From NCBI GenBank assembly GCA_030549335.1, contig CM060188.1, positions 4,960,001 to 5,024,000 of the forward strand: 64,000 nucleotides of DNA, written 5' to 3'. The notes beneath the pieces were generated by a model. It saw nothing but the letters and a program-made list of their open reading frames with translations, made no database searches and was not told the origin of the DNA. The position numbers were made by a program, and so were the translations under genes. This stretch comes from Pontederia crassipes (lineage: Eukaryota; Streptophyta; Magnoliopsida; Commelinales; Pontederiaceae). Positions 45,842-57,801 of this stretch are shown one piece after another. Each line of letters begins with the position of its first letter. The first letter of the stretch is position 1.

Positions 45842-47299
45842 TCAATAACCAAGATCACTTGGATCCCCAATGTATTCTGCTATTTGTTCAAGTCTCACGT
45901 TGATCAAAGCATGATTATCTGCATTTCTTACCACTCCCGTTTCATCTTCTGTGTTCCTCTCAACTAAGCTGCCATAAACACCTTTATGCTTACCGAACAA
46001 CACTAGCACATTGCCTCCCCTCTTAGGAAGTGCAGTCTCTAGAACCTCTTGATCCACCCCCTGCACCAGCTCCCTGCTTCCATCCATTGAAATATCACAG
46101 GTAGTAGGGCCAACCACATCGATGACCTCACCCTTTTTCAGGTACAGCCTCCCTCTCATAAAATCCTTGCTAATTATTCTGACCCTTATATGGCTCGTCA
46201 GCCATCGAACAGTGTTACCCTTATCCCTGTAACCGTTGCCAGAATTGTCTCTCCTGTCGTCATGTTTCTTCTCCTCCTTCTTCCCCTTTTTGCTGCTGCT
46301 TTTCTCCTCCCTACTACTTCCTTCACGTACCCGTTCATCCCTCTTCTTCAATGACCTCAGAAAACTCTCCTCCTCTGCTGAGCCTGCATCAATAACCTCA
46401 TCACGCCCAACCTTAACCTCCTCCCCAGAACCAACAAGCTTCAAAATCAGCTCCGAGGATCCTGAGTCCTTCATAATCTGACCTTGCAAACCCATGTGCC
46501 GCCCTGATATGATCCGTACTGTTCTTCTCTTTTCCTTCTTGTCTCCTTTTTCTTGGGTGACCCAAACTCCCCTCTTTTTCTTTGGATCTCCTGCAGCAGG
46601 ATCGTATCCTAAACCTTCTGTCCCAGCCTTCCTCCTGTACTCAAAGATCTTCGGGTCCTCCATCCGCCTGTTCCTTCCGACCGCCTGGCCCTCCTTCCAT
46701 CCGTACCCTTTTAGCAGCGCAGCAGCGAAGTCGTCCACTTTCATCTCCTTGAACTCGTCCAGCCCGCGATCCTCGGGGAGATTCTCAATATCCTCCTTAA
46801 ACCTCTTGGTCATGAAGTCCTCGCCATAGGTAGGTTCGTTCCGAATTACCTCTCTCTCCTCGTCCTCCTTCGGGCGCTTGGGGGGATCGGCAGCACGGCC
46901 GGAACGAAGGGTGAGACCGTAAGCAATGTCGGAGGCTGGGGCATCCCCAGTCGAGGTGTCGAGGACGAACTTCTCGCCGGCGAAAGCTGCTGAGGGGTCA
47001 TCATCAGGGGTGGGGAGGGGGATGTTTCCCATCCGCCGGTAGATTCCAGCGTTGGCGATGGGCGCGATGACGGGCTTCGCGGCATCAGGGAGGAGGGGCT
47101 GGGAGGCGTCGAATTCGGTGACGAATTGGGGCTTGGACTCCCCATCGCCCGCAGTTGGGCCGCCGCCACCGCCTCCGGTGGCGGTGGCTAGGGCTTGCTT
47201 GGAGGCCTTGGCGTGCTTGGCGGATGCAGGGAAAGAGAACGAGAGCTTCGATGACGCTGACGTCGCCGCCGCCGGCGCCGCGTTCGCCTCCTTCTCCAT
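45842..47299 (-). CDS. MOS2: MOS2/GPKOW-like G-patch and KOW-motif protein
   Basis: This is a single exon of 485 residues. The N-terminus has KLSFSFPASAKH; an 'FVTEFD' box lies at 59-64. The G-patch is at about 188-234 (FAAALLKGYGWKEGQAVGRN ... EGLGYDP). The first KOW is at about 259-300 (VRIISGRHMGLQGQI), then a charged Lys/Glu linker (305-362). A WLTSHIRVRIISKDF region and GRLYLKKGEVIDVVGPTTCD follow, and the second KOW is at about 428-475 (VLVLFGKHKGVYGSLVE). Length and order match Arabidopsis MOS2, a nuclear RNA-binding protein needed for R-gene immunity and pri-miRNA processing and related to Spp2/GPKOW splicing factors. It is intronless, as in Arabidopsis. The start at 47299 was chosen because homologues begin near the SKLSFS block; the frame is open 47 codons further up. 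Confidence 0.93.
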   Translation of the reverse strand: MEKEANAAPAAATSASSKLSFSFPASAKHAKASKQALATATGGGGGGPTAGDGESKPQFVTEFDASQPLLPDAAKPVIAPIANAGIYRRMGNIPLPTPDDDPSAAFAGEKFVLDTSTGDAPASDIAYGLTLRSGRAADPPKRPKEDEEREVIRNEPTYGEDFMTKRFKEDIENLPEDRGLDEFKEMKVDDFAAALLKGYGWKEGQAVGRNRRMEDPKIFEYRRKAGTEGLGYDPAAGDPKKKRGVWVTQEKGDKKEKRRTVRIISGRHMGLQGQIMKDSGSSELILKLVGSGEEVKVGRDEVIDAGSAEEESFLRSLKKRDERVREGSSREEKSSSKKGKKEEKKHDDRRDNSGNGYRDKGNTVRWLTSHIRVRIISKDFMRGRLYLKKGEVIDVVGPTTCDISMDGSRELVQGVDQEVLETALPKRGGNVLVLFGKHKGVYGSLVERNTEDETGVVRNADNHALINVRLEQIAEYIGDPSDLGY

Positions 47300-47685
47300 C
47301 CGATTGAATGAGTTGGAAGAATTACTCGGAGAGGGTTTTAAGAAATGATGTTTTTGAAATGAAGACGGGGAGAAGAGGAGACGAGGCGAGGCAACGTCGA
47401 AAGTTCGAAGAAGCTGCTTTGACGACCTCTTTTTCACCAACAGGACGACCTAAATTGTTTTTTTCCGAATTTTGTAATGAATGATTTTTCCACACTGCTT
47501 TGATCTCAGTCCATCAATTTATTTTATAAGATAATCTCTCAATTTATAAATTTAAAGTAAACTAACCGCGAATTTTATATCACGTACTATGAAAATAGTA
47601 TATAAAAATAAATAAATTCAAAGAATATTCATTTCAAAATAAACTATGCAAATTTATCTTTGGATTGTCAAAAAACCCCATGTTT

Positions 47686-48636
47686 GGAAAAGAGTAAATT
47701 AGTAACCAACGAAGGTTGACGCAGTGGATAGCAGGCTGCGCTTCAAGTGGTTCGACGGGTGCTAGTAGCCCCGGGTTCGAACTCTGAAGTCGCCGCGTTG
47801 ACTAGGATTTATCCTTTACCGCTCTCGTTCCGTACCAGATTAGTCAGATGCTAGTAGTCCTGGACATCGGTAAGTCTAGAAAAAAAAAAGAGTAAGTTAG
47901 TCAAATATTCTTCAACTTTGACATTTTCTTGGTGATACCCTTCAACTTCACTTTGTAACACGAATATCCTCCATCTTATAATTTATTCTATGGAATTATC
48001 TTTTGACCGGAAATACTCAATTTTCTGATCATTTGACTGACATGGCATTTAATTTTTTAAAAAAAATAACAAGTGAAATATTAACATAATAATAAAAAAT
48101 AATAAAAAGGAACACTCCTCTTCTCTCCCTACTGTCGCCGATGGGCAGTCCTCTTTGACATCGGAGAGGTGTCCAAAGGAGGGGGGAGGGTGAGGCCCCC
48201 TCTTTTTATGCGTCCGTGCACACAGAGAAGGGGGCCCTCGCCCCTTATGCGACCTCCGACACTCGTCGGAGGACACAGATGGGAGGCGAGGCCCTCTATG
48301 TTCGACGCTGATGAGGCCCTCCTCCCTCCCTCTTCGGCAAGATCGTCCGAGGTCGAGGGAGTGGCAATGTCTCTTCTCTTTTTTTACTTATTATATTATT
48401 TAATCATGTCACGTAAGAGAAAGAAATGTCATGTCGGATGGCTTCTTATGTGAAAGAGGGAGAAAGCGACAATGTGGACACCACGTCGATGGGGCAATCT
48501 GGAGACGACCGATCGCAGGTAAAAAGGGCACTGGGTGAAATAAGTTAAAAGATGGAGGACGATCTTTTTACAAAATGAAGTAGGAGGATATCGCTGGAAC
48601 GGCTAAAGTTGGAAGGTATTCGACATAATTTATCCA
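47686..48636. mobile_element. non-autonomous element, same TIR family as 132-1572
   Basis: The left end (TGGAAAAGAGTAAATTAG, resumed after the SINE at 47902) and the right end (read inward TGGATAAATTATGTCG) are long imperfect inverted repeats. Shared blocks are 'atatcctcc', 'ccatcttttaa' and GACCG-type sites. The right arm aligns with the right arm of the element at 1430-1572 ('gcaggtaaa', 'tgggtgaaa', 'taaaagatggagg'). The interior (about 48110-48370) is GC-rich without a recognised protein. Mutator-like by layout; no certain target duplication. Confidence 0.6.
47705..47885 (+). mobile_element. tRNA-derived SINE with 16 bp TSD
   Basis: It is flanked by AAAAGAGTAAATTAGT (47689-47704) and AAAAGAGTAAGTTAGT (47886-47901), 15 of 16 identical. 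The head has an A-box-like GGTTGACGCAGTGG (47715-47728) and a B box GGTTCGAACTC (47774-47784) at tRNA-like spacing; the body ends in a poly(A) run. It inserted into the left TIR of the older element at 47686-48636, splitting it. Confidence 0.8.
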
Positions 48637-51600
48637 TCTAGAAAATGATCTCAATGACTTAATGGTTCAACTCGTACGACGCTAATGATTATGCATGTTG
48701 TCGATAGGTTAAAGATTATGACATAATTAAATTCAACTAATTCGGTCAAATGAAGCTCCCAACAATATTTTTTGCATTCACGTAAATATATTTATAATCC
48801 TTCTAATTACAAGCATATCTATAAATCTTTTTTCTACCAGATGAAACAAGCATCGGTCCATAGAACCTATAAAAAAGAGATGGTTGTGGCGCGAAGTACT
48901 CTTGTGAACCTACGTCACTCAGCTTGCGCGCAACCCCGCCCCCTTATGTTATGGGAGAATTTCGCCAATTGCTGGGCTGGTTATTCAGAGCCAGCAATTG
49001 GCTGCCGCATTTCGTCCCGTCCGTAGTGCTTCGGAAGTCACTCTGATGTGGCTGAATGTAGAGCAGTCCGCGACGGAAGCCTTTGATCAGTATATTATTT
49101 AGAACTTCGGAAGATAGTCAAGGTAGCTTGCTTCCAAGCCACTGCACTAGATGTGCATGTAGTCGCAGCTGCAATCCTGCCGATAACAAAGTAGCATGGT
49201 CTAGAAAATCGGTTTCAACCGCAAGCAAGTAGTCCAGTAGCTAGAAAGCTAGCAGCAGCGAGCAAGCAAAGCAGTAGCCAAGGATAGGGCTCTGAAAAAG
49301 TTTTGGATGTACAAGAGCTTTGTTTACAATTGAGCATGCAACTCACCTAGTATCATCTTTGGGGGCGAAGTCAGCTGCTTAACCTTACCAATATAGGTTA
49401 CGGTAGGTGTGACTAATCACAAATATAATCTCAATAACGAAATTCCACACATTCCAAGTTTCCGAATTCACCCAAGTGAATTTGAGGAAATGGAAAGCTG
49501 CGAGAAAACAGAGCGCGCGTATGGATTATTGTTAAAAAGTATAAACTCCATTGTAAATATATTATCCGAATGAAGATTATTTTTTCATGATATTATTTGA
49601 CATTATTGATAATTATACTACAGATATCTTTTAGTGAAAAAATTATAACTCTAAAATAAAATATTAACTATTAAGTGTATAATCTTACATGTAAATGACT
49701 TTATATTAAGATGATATAAAATTTGACGTTTTCGCAAAAAAAACAATTAAAGTCGAAATATTAGATGGGACAAATTAAACTTTACAAAAGTAATTTAAAT
49801 ATAAAATAAAACAATGAATGAAAATGTAATATTTAACACATATTTAATTTACTGTGATTTAGAAAAACACTTTACATTCAATTAAAAAATAAAATAAAAT
49901 AAATGGCGATGAATAATATTTATTATAATTAATAAATGATATTATCTAATGTCATAATATAAATAAATAGCAAATATTATGAAGACATTTAAGATAAAAG
50001 TATTTGTAATATGAAAAAATGAAAGAAAAGAACGTTGACCACTAAGATTTGCACCAGCGATCTCTGATAATAAGAGATGAGCAAATCTTGAGCACACAAC
50101 AACATTTGCCAATATAATTACATTTATTGTACGTAACCAGTGATGCACGTCCAACCAATGACACTCAACGGCTAAAATTAAATATGATTAATTCAACGAC
50201 TAAAATTTATTTAACATGATATTTTTTATTATTAAATTATCTTAATAAATATATATTATTTCATCTAACAAATATATTATTAATATAATTATTAATTTAA
50301 TTAAATGATTAAAATATGCTCTCTAGACTCTCTACATACTCATTAATCTTTTTTTAATATTTTTTATCAATATTTCAAGGTATCATCAAAGATAATAAAA
50401 ACACAATTCAAATCATCGATAATACATATATTCATTATTTTTAAAATTTTACAAACTTCTACGCATTATCTTTCTCAATTATTTTCTATAACTTTTTGTC
50501 TTATAAAATTAATTTTTTATTATCATAATTATTTAAGCTATTAATAAAAAAATATATTAAGAAATTTTTTAAAAAATATGCGTAAAGTCATCCCCCCCTC
50601 CCCCAAAGCTTTTATATGACACTCATTTTTCTCTATTTTTTTTAAAAAGCATCATGCTTAAATTTTATTATTCCTTTTGGACTGGGATTAATCTCTTTTT
50701 TTAAATAAATTATTTTTATTCTAGTGGATCCTATCGAATTAAATCAAGTGAGAACAAAAATATAAGATTATCAAGTTTTTTTATAAATTAGGAATATGAA
50801 AATCCCTCTGGGTTCAAGAGATGTGAACAAATAATGGATTAAAATATGTTAATTCAGGAAAAAAAATTGAATCAAATTGGTCTTATTATGTTTGGTTGTA
50901 TATTTATTGTTAAAGAAATAAGAATTAATAACCTTATGGATTCGTTACTTATTCTTTTCTAGGTTTTTTTATTGTATATGGCAAGGAGGGAAAAGTTACT
51001 GTTAGATGGAATGAAAAATTTAAAAAAATGTAAGTTTTTTTTAGTTAAAAGTTAAAATCAAGGTATTAAGAATTATAATACTGTTATACCCATTTCCAAT
51101 GAATTGCCCGAATTAATAAATGAAGTGGATCCCACAATAAAATTTGTTTATGTTTGATATTATTTTGTTGATGGTTGGTATTATTCATATAAAAAAAGTC
51201 TTTTTTCGGTTTTATTCCTTTTTCCAAACTAACACTTTTGTATAACTCTAAATACCTATTTCAACGTGAAAGAACAAAGAGGTGTTGGGATTTAACATAA
51301 GAAGTTTTTAATCTGCAATGATTCATAATGAAAATTATTTGGAATTTTGGATAATTTACATATCAATAATACAATTTCTCATTTGAAATGAAAATTTCAA
51401 TTCTAAGCGATAAATTGTATTAAATATTTGAATTCTGGTTCTTAATTTAAACTTTAAAGCAATGATTATGTAAATAAACAGTTCATTAAAAAAAGTACAT
51501 ACCTGGCAAGTTACTTTTAAAATTTTGGGTACGGAGCAAAAATGCAAATCATAGAAAAATTTTACGACGGCGGTGTCAATTAATCTTCACTTTCTTATTG

Positions 51601-52185
51601 AACTTAATTGTGTATTTTATCTTACTTGAGTTTTAAGATGATCTTACTACGAAGAAGGAGAAAAAATGGAAAGAAAAAAACAAGCAGACTAATAGTTGTG
51701 ACTTTTGAACATTTAGGCCGCATTTAGTAATGAAGTTGGAATCGAGACTAGTTCCATTTTGTTCCGTCAAACGCGATGGTGATCTCATTTTCGAGACGTA
51801 GCTAGCCACCACAAATGACGGTAGAATTAGGAGGTATTATTTTTTTTATTTGACGTTTCTATTTTCTTTTCTTTTCAATTTTTTTACTACTTTCTCTTCT
51901 TCCCTTTCTTATATAAAATAATTTATTTATTAGATATAAAATATTCATAATATAATATAATTATTACTTATGATTTCATATAAAATTTTTAATATTTCAT
52001 TAAAATATAAATTATTTTTATATTTAAATAATTTATTTCAAATAATTTTTTCATAGAAATTATAAGTTATACTTTTATTTTATTATTTAATAATAATACT
52101 TTATATTTATAATAATTATTTTTAATTCAAAACATTAAATATTAATTTATCACAAATTTTTCATCATTACCTTTCCCTCTATCTA
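48637..52185. other. long AT-rich spacer
   Basis: 48880-49030 has a GC-balanced patch with a short open frame but no recognised domain. 49560-52140 is mostly A/T-rich low-complexity sequence. No gene or classified element could be supported. Confidence 0.4.
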
Positions 52186-52291
52186 GTTACCTTTCCCTAT
52201 CGAATCGCATGAACATGCATCAACGAATAGCGTCGTACGATCCATGTAGTCGACTCCACTTAGTGGGATAAGGTTTTATTGTTGTTGTTGT
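52186..52291 (+). mobile_element. RTE-derived short insertion, degraded
   Basis: It contains 'cgcatgaacatgcatcaacg', 'gatccatgtagtcgactcca', 'cttagtgggataagg' and (TTG)n, the tail shared with the other RTE-derived insertions but with more substitutions. A 17 bp target duplication is imperfect (52169-52185 and 52292-52308, 15 of 17). It lies just 3' of the WAT1-related gene. Confidence 0.7.
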
Positions 52292-52406
52292 ACATTTCTC
52301 TCTATCTAAACACATCTTCAACGAGTTTACTAATTCAACTATTCATTAAAAACTCAAGAGTAATACGATTCTGCTTATCACCAACTCAGGTGAGTCTTTT
52401 GACTTT

Positions 52407-55068
52407 CTACACCGGGTGGCAAACACCATTTGTTGGCATAAAACTATCAGAACTTGTTTTGGTGCAACACTTTTCAGCTACAGGCGTTGTGTTGCCCTCT
52501 TCATCAGAGCCTCCAGCTTTTCCCCACAGGACAATGTAGAGCCCAACGATTATGACCAATGAGCCGATCAAGCTACAAATTACCAATAAGGACAGAAATC
52601 AGGATTATGCAACTTCTTGCACACATGGACCATACAGATATAATGATAATCTGTAAACAGACCTGCCAACATGAAACTGTTCAGCGAAAAATATGACTGA
52701 GAAGATGGCTGTAACGACGAGAACCAATGGCATGAACATTGCAGCAAAGACAGGCCCCTTCTTCGTAACGCAGTATGTTTGCAGGTAGTAAACTACACAA
52801 GATAACATAATTCCCTGCATGCATCACAAGTTGTTATATACCTGCACAAGTGAGACGGCTAAAGATGCTTATGTTGCTATATGCAGGAGCAGAGGAAAAT
52901 GTCATAAGACTTAACACAATAGACCGTTGCTACGAGCTGCATGTTCCATCCCATTCGCCATAGAGAGGCATCCTTCTCAAAGATGAGGGCAAATGCAGAA
53001 GATTGCAGTGATGCGAAGAGGCACATGAAGGCGTTCATTGATAGCATGGTTGGGTAGACCCGGCTGACTATTCCCTGAGGCATGAAGCAGTATGAACTAA
53101 CTTCAGAACATGAAATAGAAGGAAAGAAGTAGTCTACAGAATTTTGAGGTGCATGATCAAATATGGATCACTTTTGGGGCATATGCTCTTAATATTGACA
53201 GGATACAATATGCTCATTAGAAATGCACTTGCTAAAGACCATGCTTCTTGTGGTCAGCAAAGAATTTCTTTCAGCAAATAATTGTCCTACTATGAGGACA
53301 TTTCCTTTGAGGGAACATGTTCCTTGTTTTGGCTCTTGTAATTCACAAAAGCAATTGAACCAGGCATAAAAAAAAAAAAAAAGATGCATCATACAACAAT
53401 CCTTCAAAAGGGATTATCATATACATCATCACCTGAAGGATCAGCCAGGCACTGAAAGCCATATTGGCAGCCAGAAGGAGAGCTGAGCCTTTAAACCAAT
53501 TCTCTTTGGCATGTCGCTGCACGGCAGCGGAGTGCTCACCGTGTACTCGAATAAGAGGCTTGCTCATAAACGATCCCAGAAGGTGACCTTTGTAAAATGT
53601 GAAGATGAGAGCGCCACCAATGCACAAAATGGTGCCAAAAAGCCTCGCCCTCCCCTTTTTGCTACTGAGTTTGAGCTTTTCCATCCTGCAAAAAAACACA
53701 CAGAAACAGATTCAGATGCTGTTTCCATAATTCTTGCATACACGTCTTATTTTACGTAACTCCCCAGGTTCAGCTGAGAAAAATTGCATTGAGAAGTATA
53801 AAGCATAAATAATGAGTTTTATTATGCAAACATGTTAAAAAGGATTAACAATTCAATCAAAGTAATAATTATGTATAGGAATCTTTCCCCCATTTGGTTA
53901 CGAGATAAAGTGCAGAATATCTCAATATTATGATAATATAGTCAAACTCAACACAGAATAGGACTATCGCGATTAAACTTTGAAAATTATGAAACTACCT
54001 TAGAAAACGTAAAATGATAGATTTTAACTCTTGAAAAAGAATAAATGTATTCTTCTAAAATAAAAGAATATAGTTTTTCTTCATTTTTTTAATTTTCAAC
54101 CGTATTTTATTTTTTAAAATTTCAGTCATATATTATTATATAAATATTTTTTATTATTATGATATTGAACACCGCTTATGCTTCATAAAATATTTAAAAT
54201 ATAAAATATTTATTTAAAATTTTATTCTCTTCAAATCAAACGATAGATAGAATAAGAGTTTCTCTACTTTTTTTTCATAATACGATTTTCTTCTATTTTA
54301 TTCTCCTCAATTTTATCTTGTAACCAAAAGAAAAGGTAAAGTTTAACTATTCTCTTTAACATCAAGAATAATTATTATTTCTCCTTCTATCTAATTTATT
54401 ATTCATTTTTATGTTATTCATCTATCATCCAAACACATTAATTTTTTTTTTCATTTATGCTAAGATAAAGAATAATAAAACTAGGTGGATAAGAACTCTT
54501 ATCCTATGAATAATAATTCAGCTTACAAACACCCCATGAACCGTAGTGAAAGGTCGGTTTATGACGGCTAATATCAGATGACAGATTAGGATGAACATGT
54601 CAACTTTCAGACTAGGTTACGAATCTGACTGACCTCAATATGATTGCCAATATAAATGTCTGAGCTGGAATGACATTGCAGAGGGCGCTTGCAACGGTAG
54701 GAGAAGTGTAATCGAGGCCGGCGTAGTACATGATTTGCTGAGCCGTGACCCCCACCAAAGCAAGAACAAAAATCTTGGAGAGGATGCTAAGGGAAAGTGC
54801 CGGCCTCTGTTTTCTGCATCAAAACAAGCGATTCAGAGCATGCAGGTGGGTCACTCCATGCGTCTCCAAATGCATGCAGACACAACCTCTCAAGAACGTA
54901 GGCAAAAGGAGACAGCACGAGGAGGGCGATGAGGTGCCTGTACACAACCAACACAAGGTAGCTAAGTCCCTGCTCAAGGGCAATCTTGCAGAGGATGTTG
55001 GATCCAGCGTACAGCACTTGGACGACGATCATGCCCGCTAAGGGAGCACAGGCTTTGATTCCATCCAT
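52407..55068 (-). CDS. WAT1-related (MtN21/EamA family) membrane transporter
   Basis: There are six exons on the minus strand: 55068-54887, 54813-54634, 53685-53433, 53074-52916, 52814-52663, 52572-52407. All introns are GT-AG and the joins give one frame of 363 residues, the usual family length. Two EamA/DMT repeats of about five helices each are visible. The first repeat has GMIVVQVLYAGSNILCKIAL near the start and an exon 2 block with AQQIMYYAGLDYTSPTVASA. The second has YYLQTYCVTKKGPVFAAMF and a region with VTAIFSVIFFAEQFHVG, ending in SLIGSLVIIVGLYIVLWGK. Arabidopsis WAT1 is a tonoplast auxin exporter; other members move amino acids or unknown solutes, so the substrate is open. Intron 2 is the longest (948 bp). 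The start MDGIKAC matches the family; an upstream in-frame extension exists but is not family-like. Confidence 0.92.
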
Positions 55069-55103
55069 CCCCCCTGCTTCCTCATGGCCCCTGTTATCGG
55101 CAT

Positions 55104-55114
55104 CTTTATATATA
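55104..55114 (-). promoter_or_regulatory. possible TATA box of the WAT1-related gene
   Basis: On the minus strand TATATATAAAG lies 35-45 bp before the chosen start codon, next to a (GA)n/(CT)n run. If used, the leader would be only about 5-15 nt, so another promoter or a different transcription start is possible. Confidence 0.4.
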
Positions 55115-56189
55115 TATGGAGAGAGAGAGAGAGGTGAAACACTGTTATGTGTATTCCCAGCCATCAAATTAAAGTTGGTGGGTTCCGTATTCACTACTCC
55201 AACAAGGCCACCGAACATCATTCAGATGTTCCAAAGGACAAGTGCATGGGATGTAAGAATGCGATTCAAATTCCACTGGTTAATTGGGACGAACTTTTAA
55301 TCAAGTCGACAAGGTGATGTGGTGATCAAGCACGAAAAGTGCCCATACAGCAATGGAGGCGCATTCTTGTCAAGCTTATAGTGATCAAATAGTAAAAGCC
55401 ATGATAAGTTGAACCGTTAGAAGTGCACTTTTGGTGCGGGAGGCATCTGAGAGGCAAAAAAAGAAAACAGAGCTCGTGCGCTTAAGTAGATGTCTCGAGT
55501 TCAAGTACATGTGAATGTAAAAAATTCTTGTTGAGAGTCTCATTTGTCACTGTCAGACACGCACCCGGGACGACCATACCGGATTAGTTGGGCTCGATGG
55601 TAGGTCGGTCTTTCAACCCGCGGTCAGTGCACTCAGTAGAAATAGCCAGATTTTTTTAGGAGTATCTTTTGAAATATTATAATCGCAATCATAAATTATC
55701 AAAAGCATAAATTGGGATTTAAGTATTTGACAACCTGCCAATTTGAAAAAGAAAAAAAAAATCGAATGCCACAAAGTTGGCTTGTATGGTTACTATGTCA
55801 GAGGAATATCATTCCGCCTTTCACCCCGGACAATATTATTATATATAAATAGAGAGAGAGAACAAAAAGGAAATAAAAGAAAAAGGAAAGAGAAAAAGCT
55901 CATGTTCCTCTTGCAATTTCTTCTTTGTATCATTCTTTGCCTTAATTAGCTCATTCTGACTCATTGGCGGTAGGTTGTTAATTCTTCCCTGCCTGTTCCG
56001 AAGAAGCTGATGGCTCGTGGTCGTGGATCACCTGCAGCAAGCTCAATCATCTTATTAAAGATACTTACTTAAATATTAAAGAGAAAAATATTTTGAATAT
56101 TACATAATATTTTCTATAATCATATTAAATATTTTAAAATATAAACTAAAATAATATTTATCTTAAAAGTTATTTTCATAAACATTTTT
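55115..56189. other. spacer upstream of the WAT1-related gene
   Basis: This is mixed composition, then A/T-rich sequence. 55540-55640 contains 'cgcacccgggacgaccatac'-like balanced sequence of unknown origin. No gene or classified repeat was supported. Confidence 0.4.
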
Positions 56190-56598
56190 AATCCCAAACT
56201 ACGTACTTATTTTTTTATTTTTTATACGATTTTTTTACTTCAATTCTTCCGTTTACTTCTCTTACGTTTTTCATTACTTTTATCTTTTTTTCATTTATGA
56301 AAAGATTAAATTGCCCCTCCCTTCAGAAAAATATGAAATAATAAATATAAAAAATAAAAAATCGTTGGAAGGATTAAAATGTTAAACAAAAAAGTTTTCA
56401 TTTATGAAAAAAACTAAATTATCTTCCTCCGATTTTTTTTCTTTTTTTTATATTTATTATTTGATGTGTTATGGAGGGAGGGGTAATTTAGTTTTTTCAT
56501 AAATAAAAAAAATAAAAGTAATGAAAATATAAGAACTAAAGTGAAAAAATTGTGATAATTTAGGGATATAAAAAAATAAGTCCGTAATTTAGGGTTAG
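56190..56598. repeat. fold-back MITE-like inverted repeat
   Basis: The left arm (56190 to about 56345) and right arm (about 56440-56598) are inverted copies. AATCCCAAACTACGTACTTA on the left pairs with TAAGTCCGTAATTTAGGGTT on the right, followed by matching T-rich tracts, a 'catttatgaaaa' block and 'taaattgcccctccc' / 'ggaggggtaattta'. The spacer is under 100 bp. It has no coding capacity; a miniature inverted-repeat element is the best reading. Confidence 0.7.
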
Positions 56599-56797
56599 AT
56601 GCGAAAAATCACTATAGTTTAGAAAAGATTTAAGTAAACAACTCTTATCTTAATCCAAATTGTAAAATATTTATAGATGTATAATTTGTTACAAAAAATA
56701 GTACTTATATATTATAAATCTTAATAAAAATATATAAGTATATTTTTTATACATTTATGGGAGCTTTTTTCTGTACATAAGAGGTCATGAACCTAAT

Positions 56798-57560
56798 TCA
56801 TTTACGAGAGTTCTTGAGAGAGGCCTTTGCACGCCTCACGTATGAGATATGTAGCCACCGTGCCGCAAGAACTCCGGCTGTGAACAACGGGAATACGACG
56901 GCCAATGGTTTCCAAATCAAGAAGCCGAGCTTCTTGGGGCTTGCAAACTGGAGCTCCGAGAGTGCTGGTGCAAGTCCCTCGTCGTCCTCCGGCATCAGCT
57001 CGCTAGAGGTGCTTGGAGCAGGGGCAGAAGACGACCTTGTAGGAGGGCGTGGCCGCGGCGGAGCAGGTGGGAGGGGAGATGGGATTGTCCTGGGCATAGC
57101 TCGACGCTTACCGGCACGCCTTCTTGAAGAAATTGATGTATCGGGCACGTTTGGGGGTTTGAATACTTCCCCAGGCAGCAATCAAGCTAGGTCCATCCCG
57201 AATGTCTGGCATGCGCTCCGGCATCCCACAGTCGTTGGGGGCATTGAGGGCATCTGGCAACGTCACTCAAAGGTCCGTCGCGCACTGCTTGTTGATGTCC
57301 GCGGTGCACTTGACGGACGCACAGTCGCTGTCCCTTCCGACGGGGCCTTGGGGCACCACCTTCATCTTGACGGGCAAGTTGTAGCCGTCGACGAGGCTGA
57401 AAGAGTAATAGTCCGAGGCGTTCGGGGCCGAGCTGCCGAGGCTGAACAGGACGTGCGAGGCCGGGATGTTGGGGTCATAGGCGTAGGTGCATGCCTTCTC
57501 GTCCTAGACGTCGCCCGAGGAAGATTTAGGTTTGAAAGAGCAAAGTGGCAGACGGTGGTG
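56798..57560 (-). pseudogene. thaumatin-like (PR-5 family) gene with membrane tail, broken
   Basis: On the minus strand the pieces read CTYAYDPNIPASHVLFSLGS, a segment with DYYSFSLVDGYNLPVKM (the PR-5 'SLVDGYN' strand), SVKCTADINKQCATDL followed by a stop, then YINFFKKACR, a stop, and SYAQDNPISPPTCSAA ... YKVVFCP. This order is that of thaumatin-like proteins. Stops and frame changes break it, and the Cys-rich middle is shortened. A following frame (56798-57010) encodes an acidic linker (SSELMPEDDEGLAPALSEL) and a hydrophobic helix (PLAVVFPLFTAGVLAARWL), suggesting the ancestor had a membrane anchor. Not functional as it stands. The long plus-strand frame over it is antisense. Confidence 0.6.
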
Positions 57561-57801
57561 GCCAGGATGCGACGCTCAGTTCGTCTCCATCGGCTCGGCC
57601 CCTACGCTCGCGACAACGATGGCGGACACATTGACAAGGAATTGCTGGCATGGAAGATGTCAAGATGCAATTCCTCTATGGCCATCCATCTTTCTTTTGA
57701 AAAATATATATTTAAAACTAAAAAAATATGAAAAAATGAAAAAAGGGTAAAGATGCAATGAGGATGATTTCAAAGATTTTATATAGACACCACTACAAGA
57801 A

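Noticed and set aside
46236..47348. Plus-strand open frames of 81-111 codons
   Set aside because: They are antisense to the MOS2-like gene.
47875..48645. Apparent 9 bp duplication TCTAGAAAA at both sides of the 47.7 kb element
   Set aside because: The left copy belongs to the poly(A) end of the SINE, so the match is likely chance and not the target duplication of the older element.
56787..57731. 314-residue plus-strand open frame
   Set aside because: It is antisense to a recognisable thaumatin-like pseudogene; its Arg/Gly-rich translation has no domain and is typical of the reverse strand of GC-rich coding DNA.
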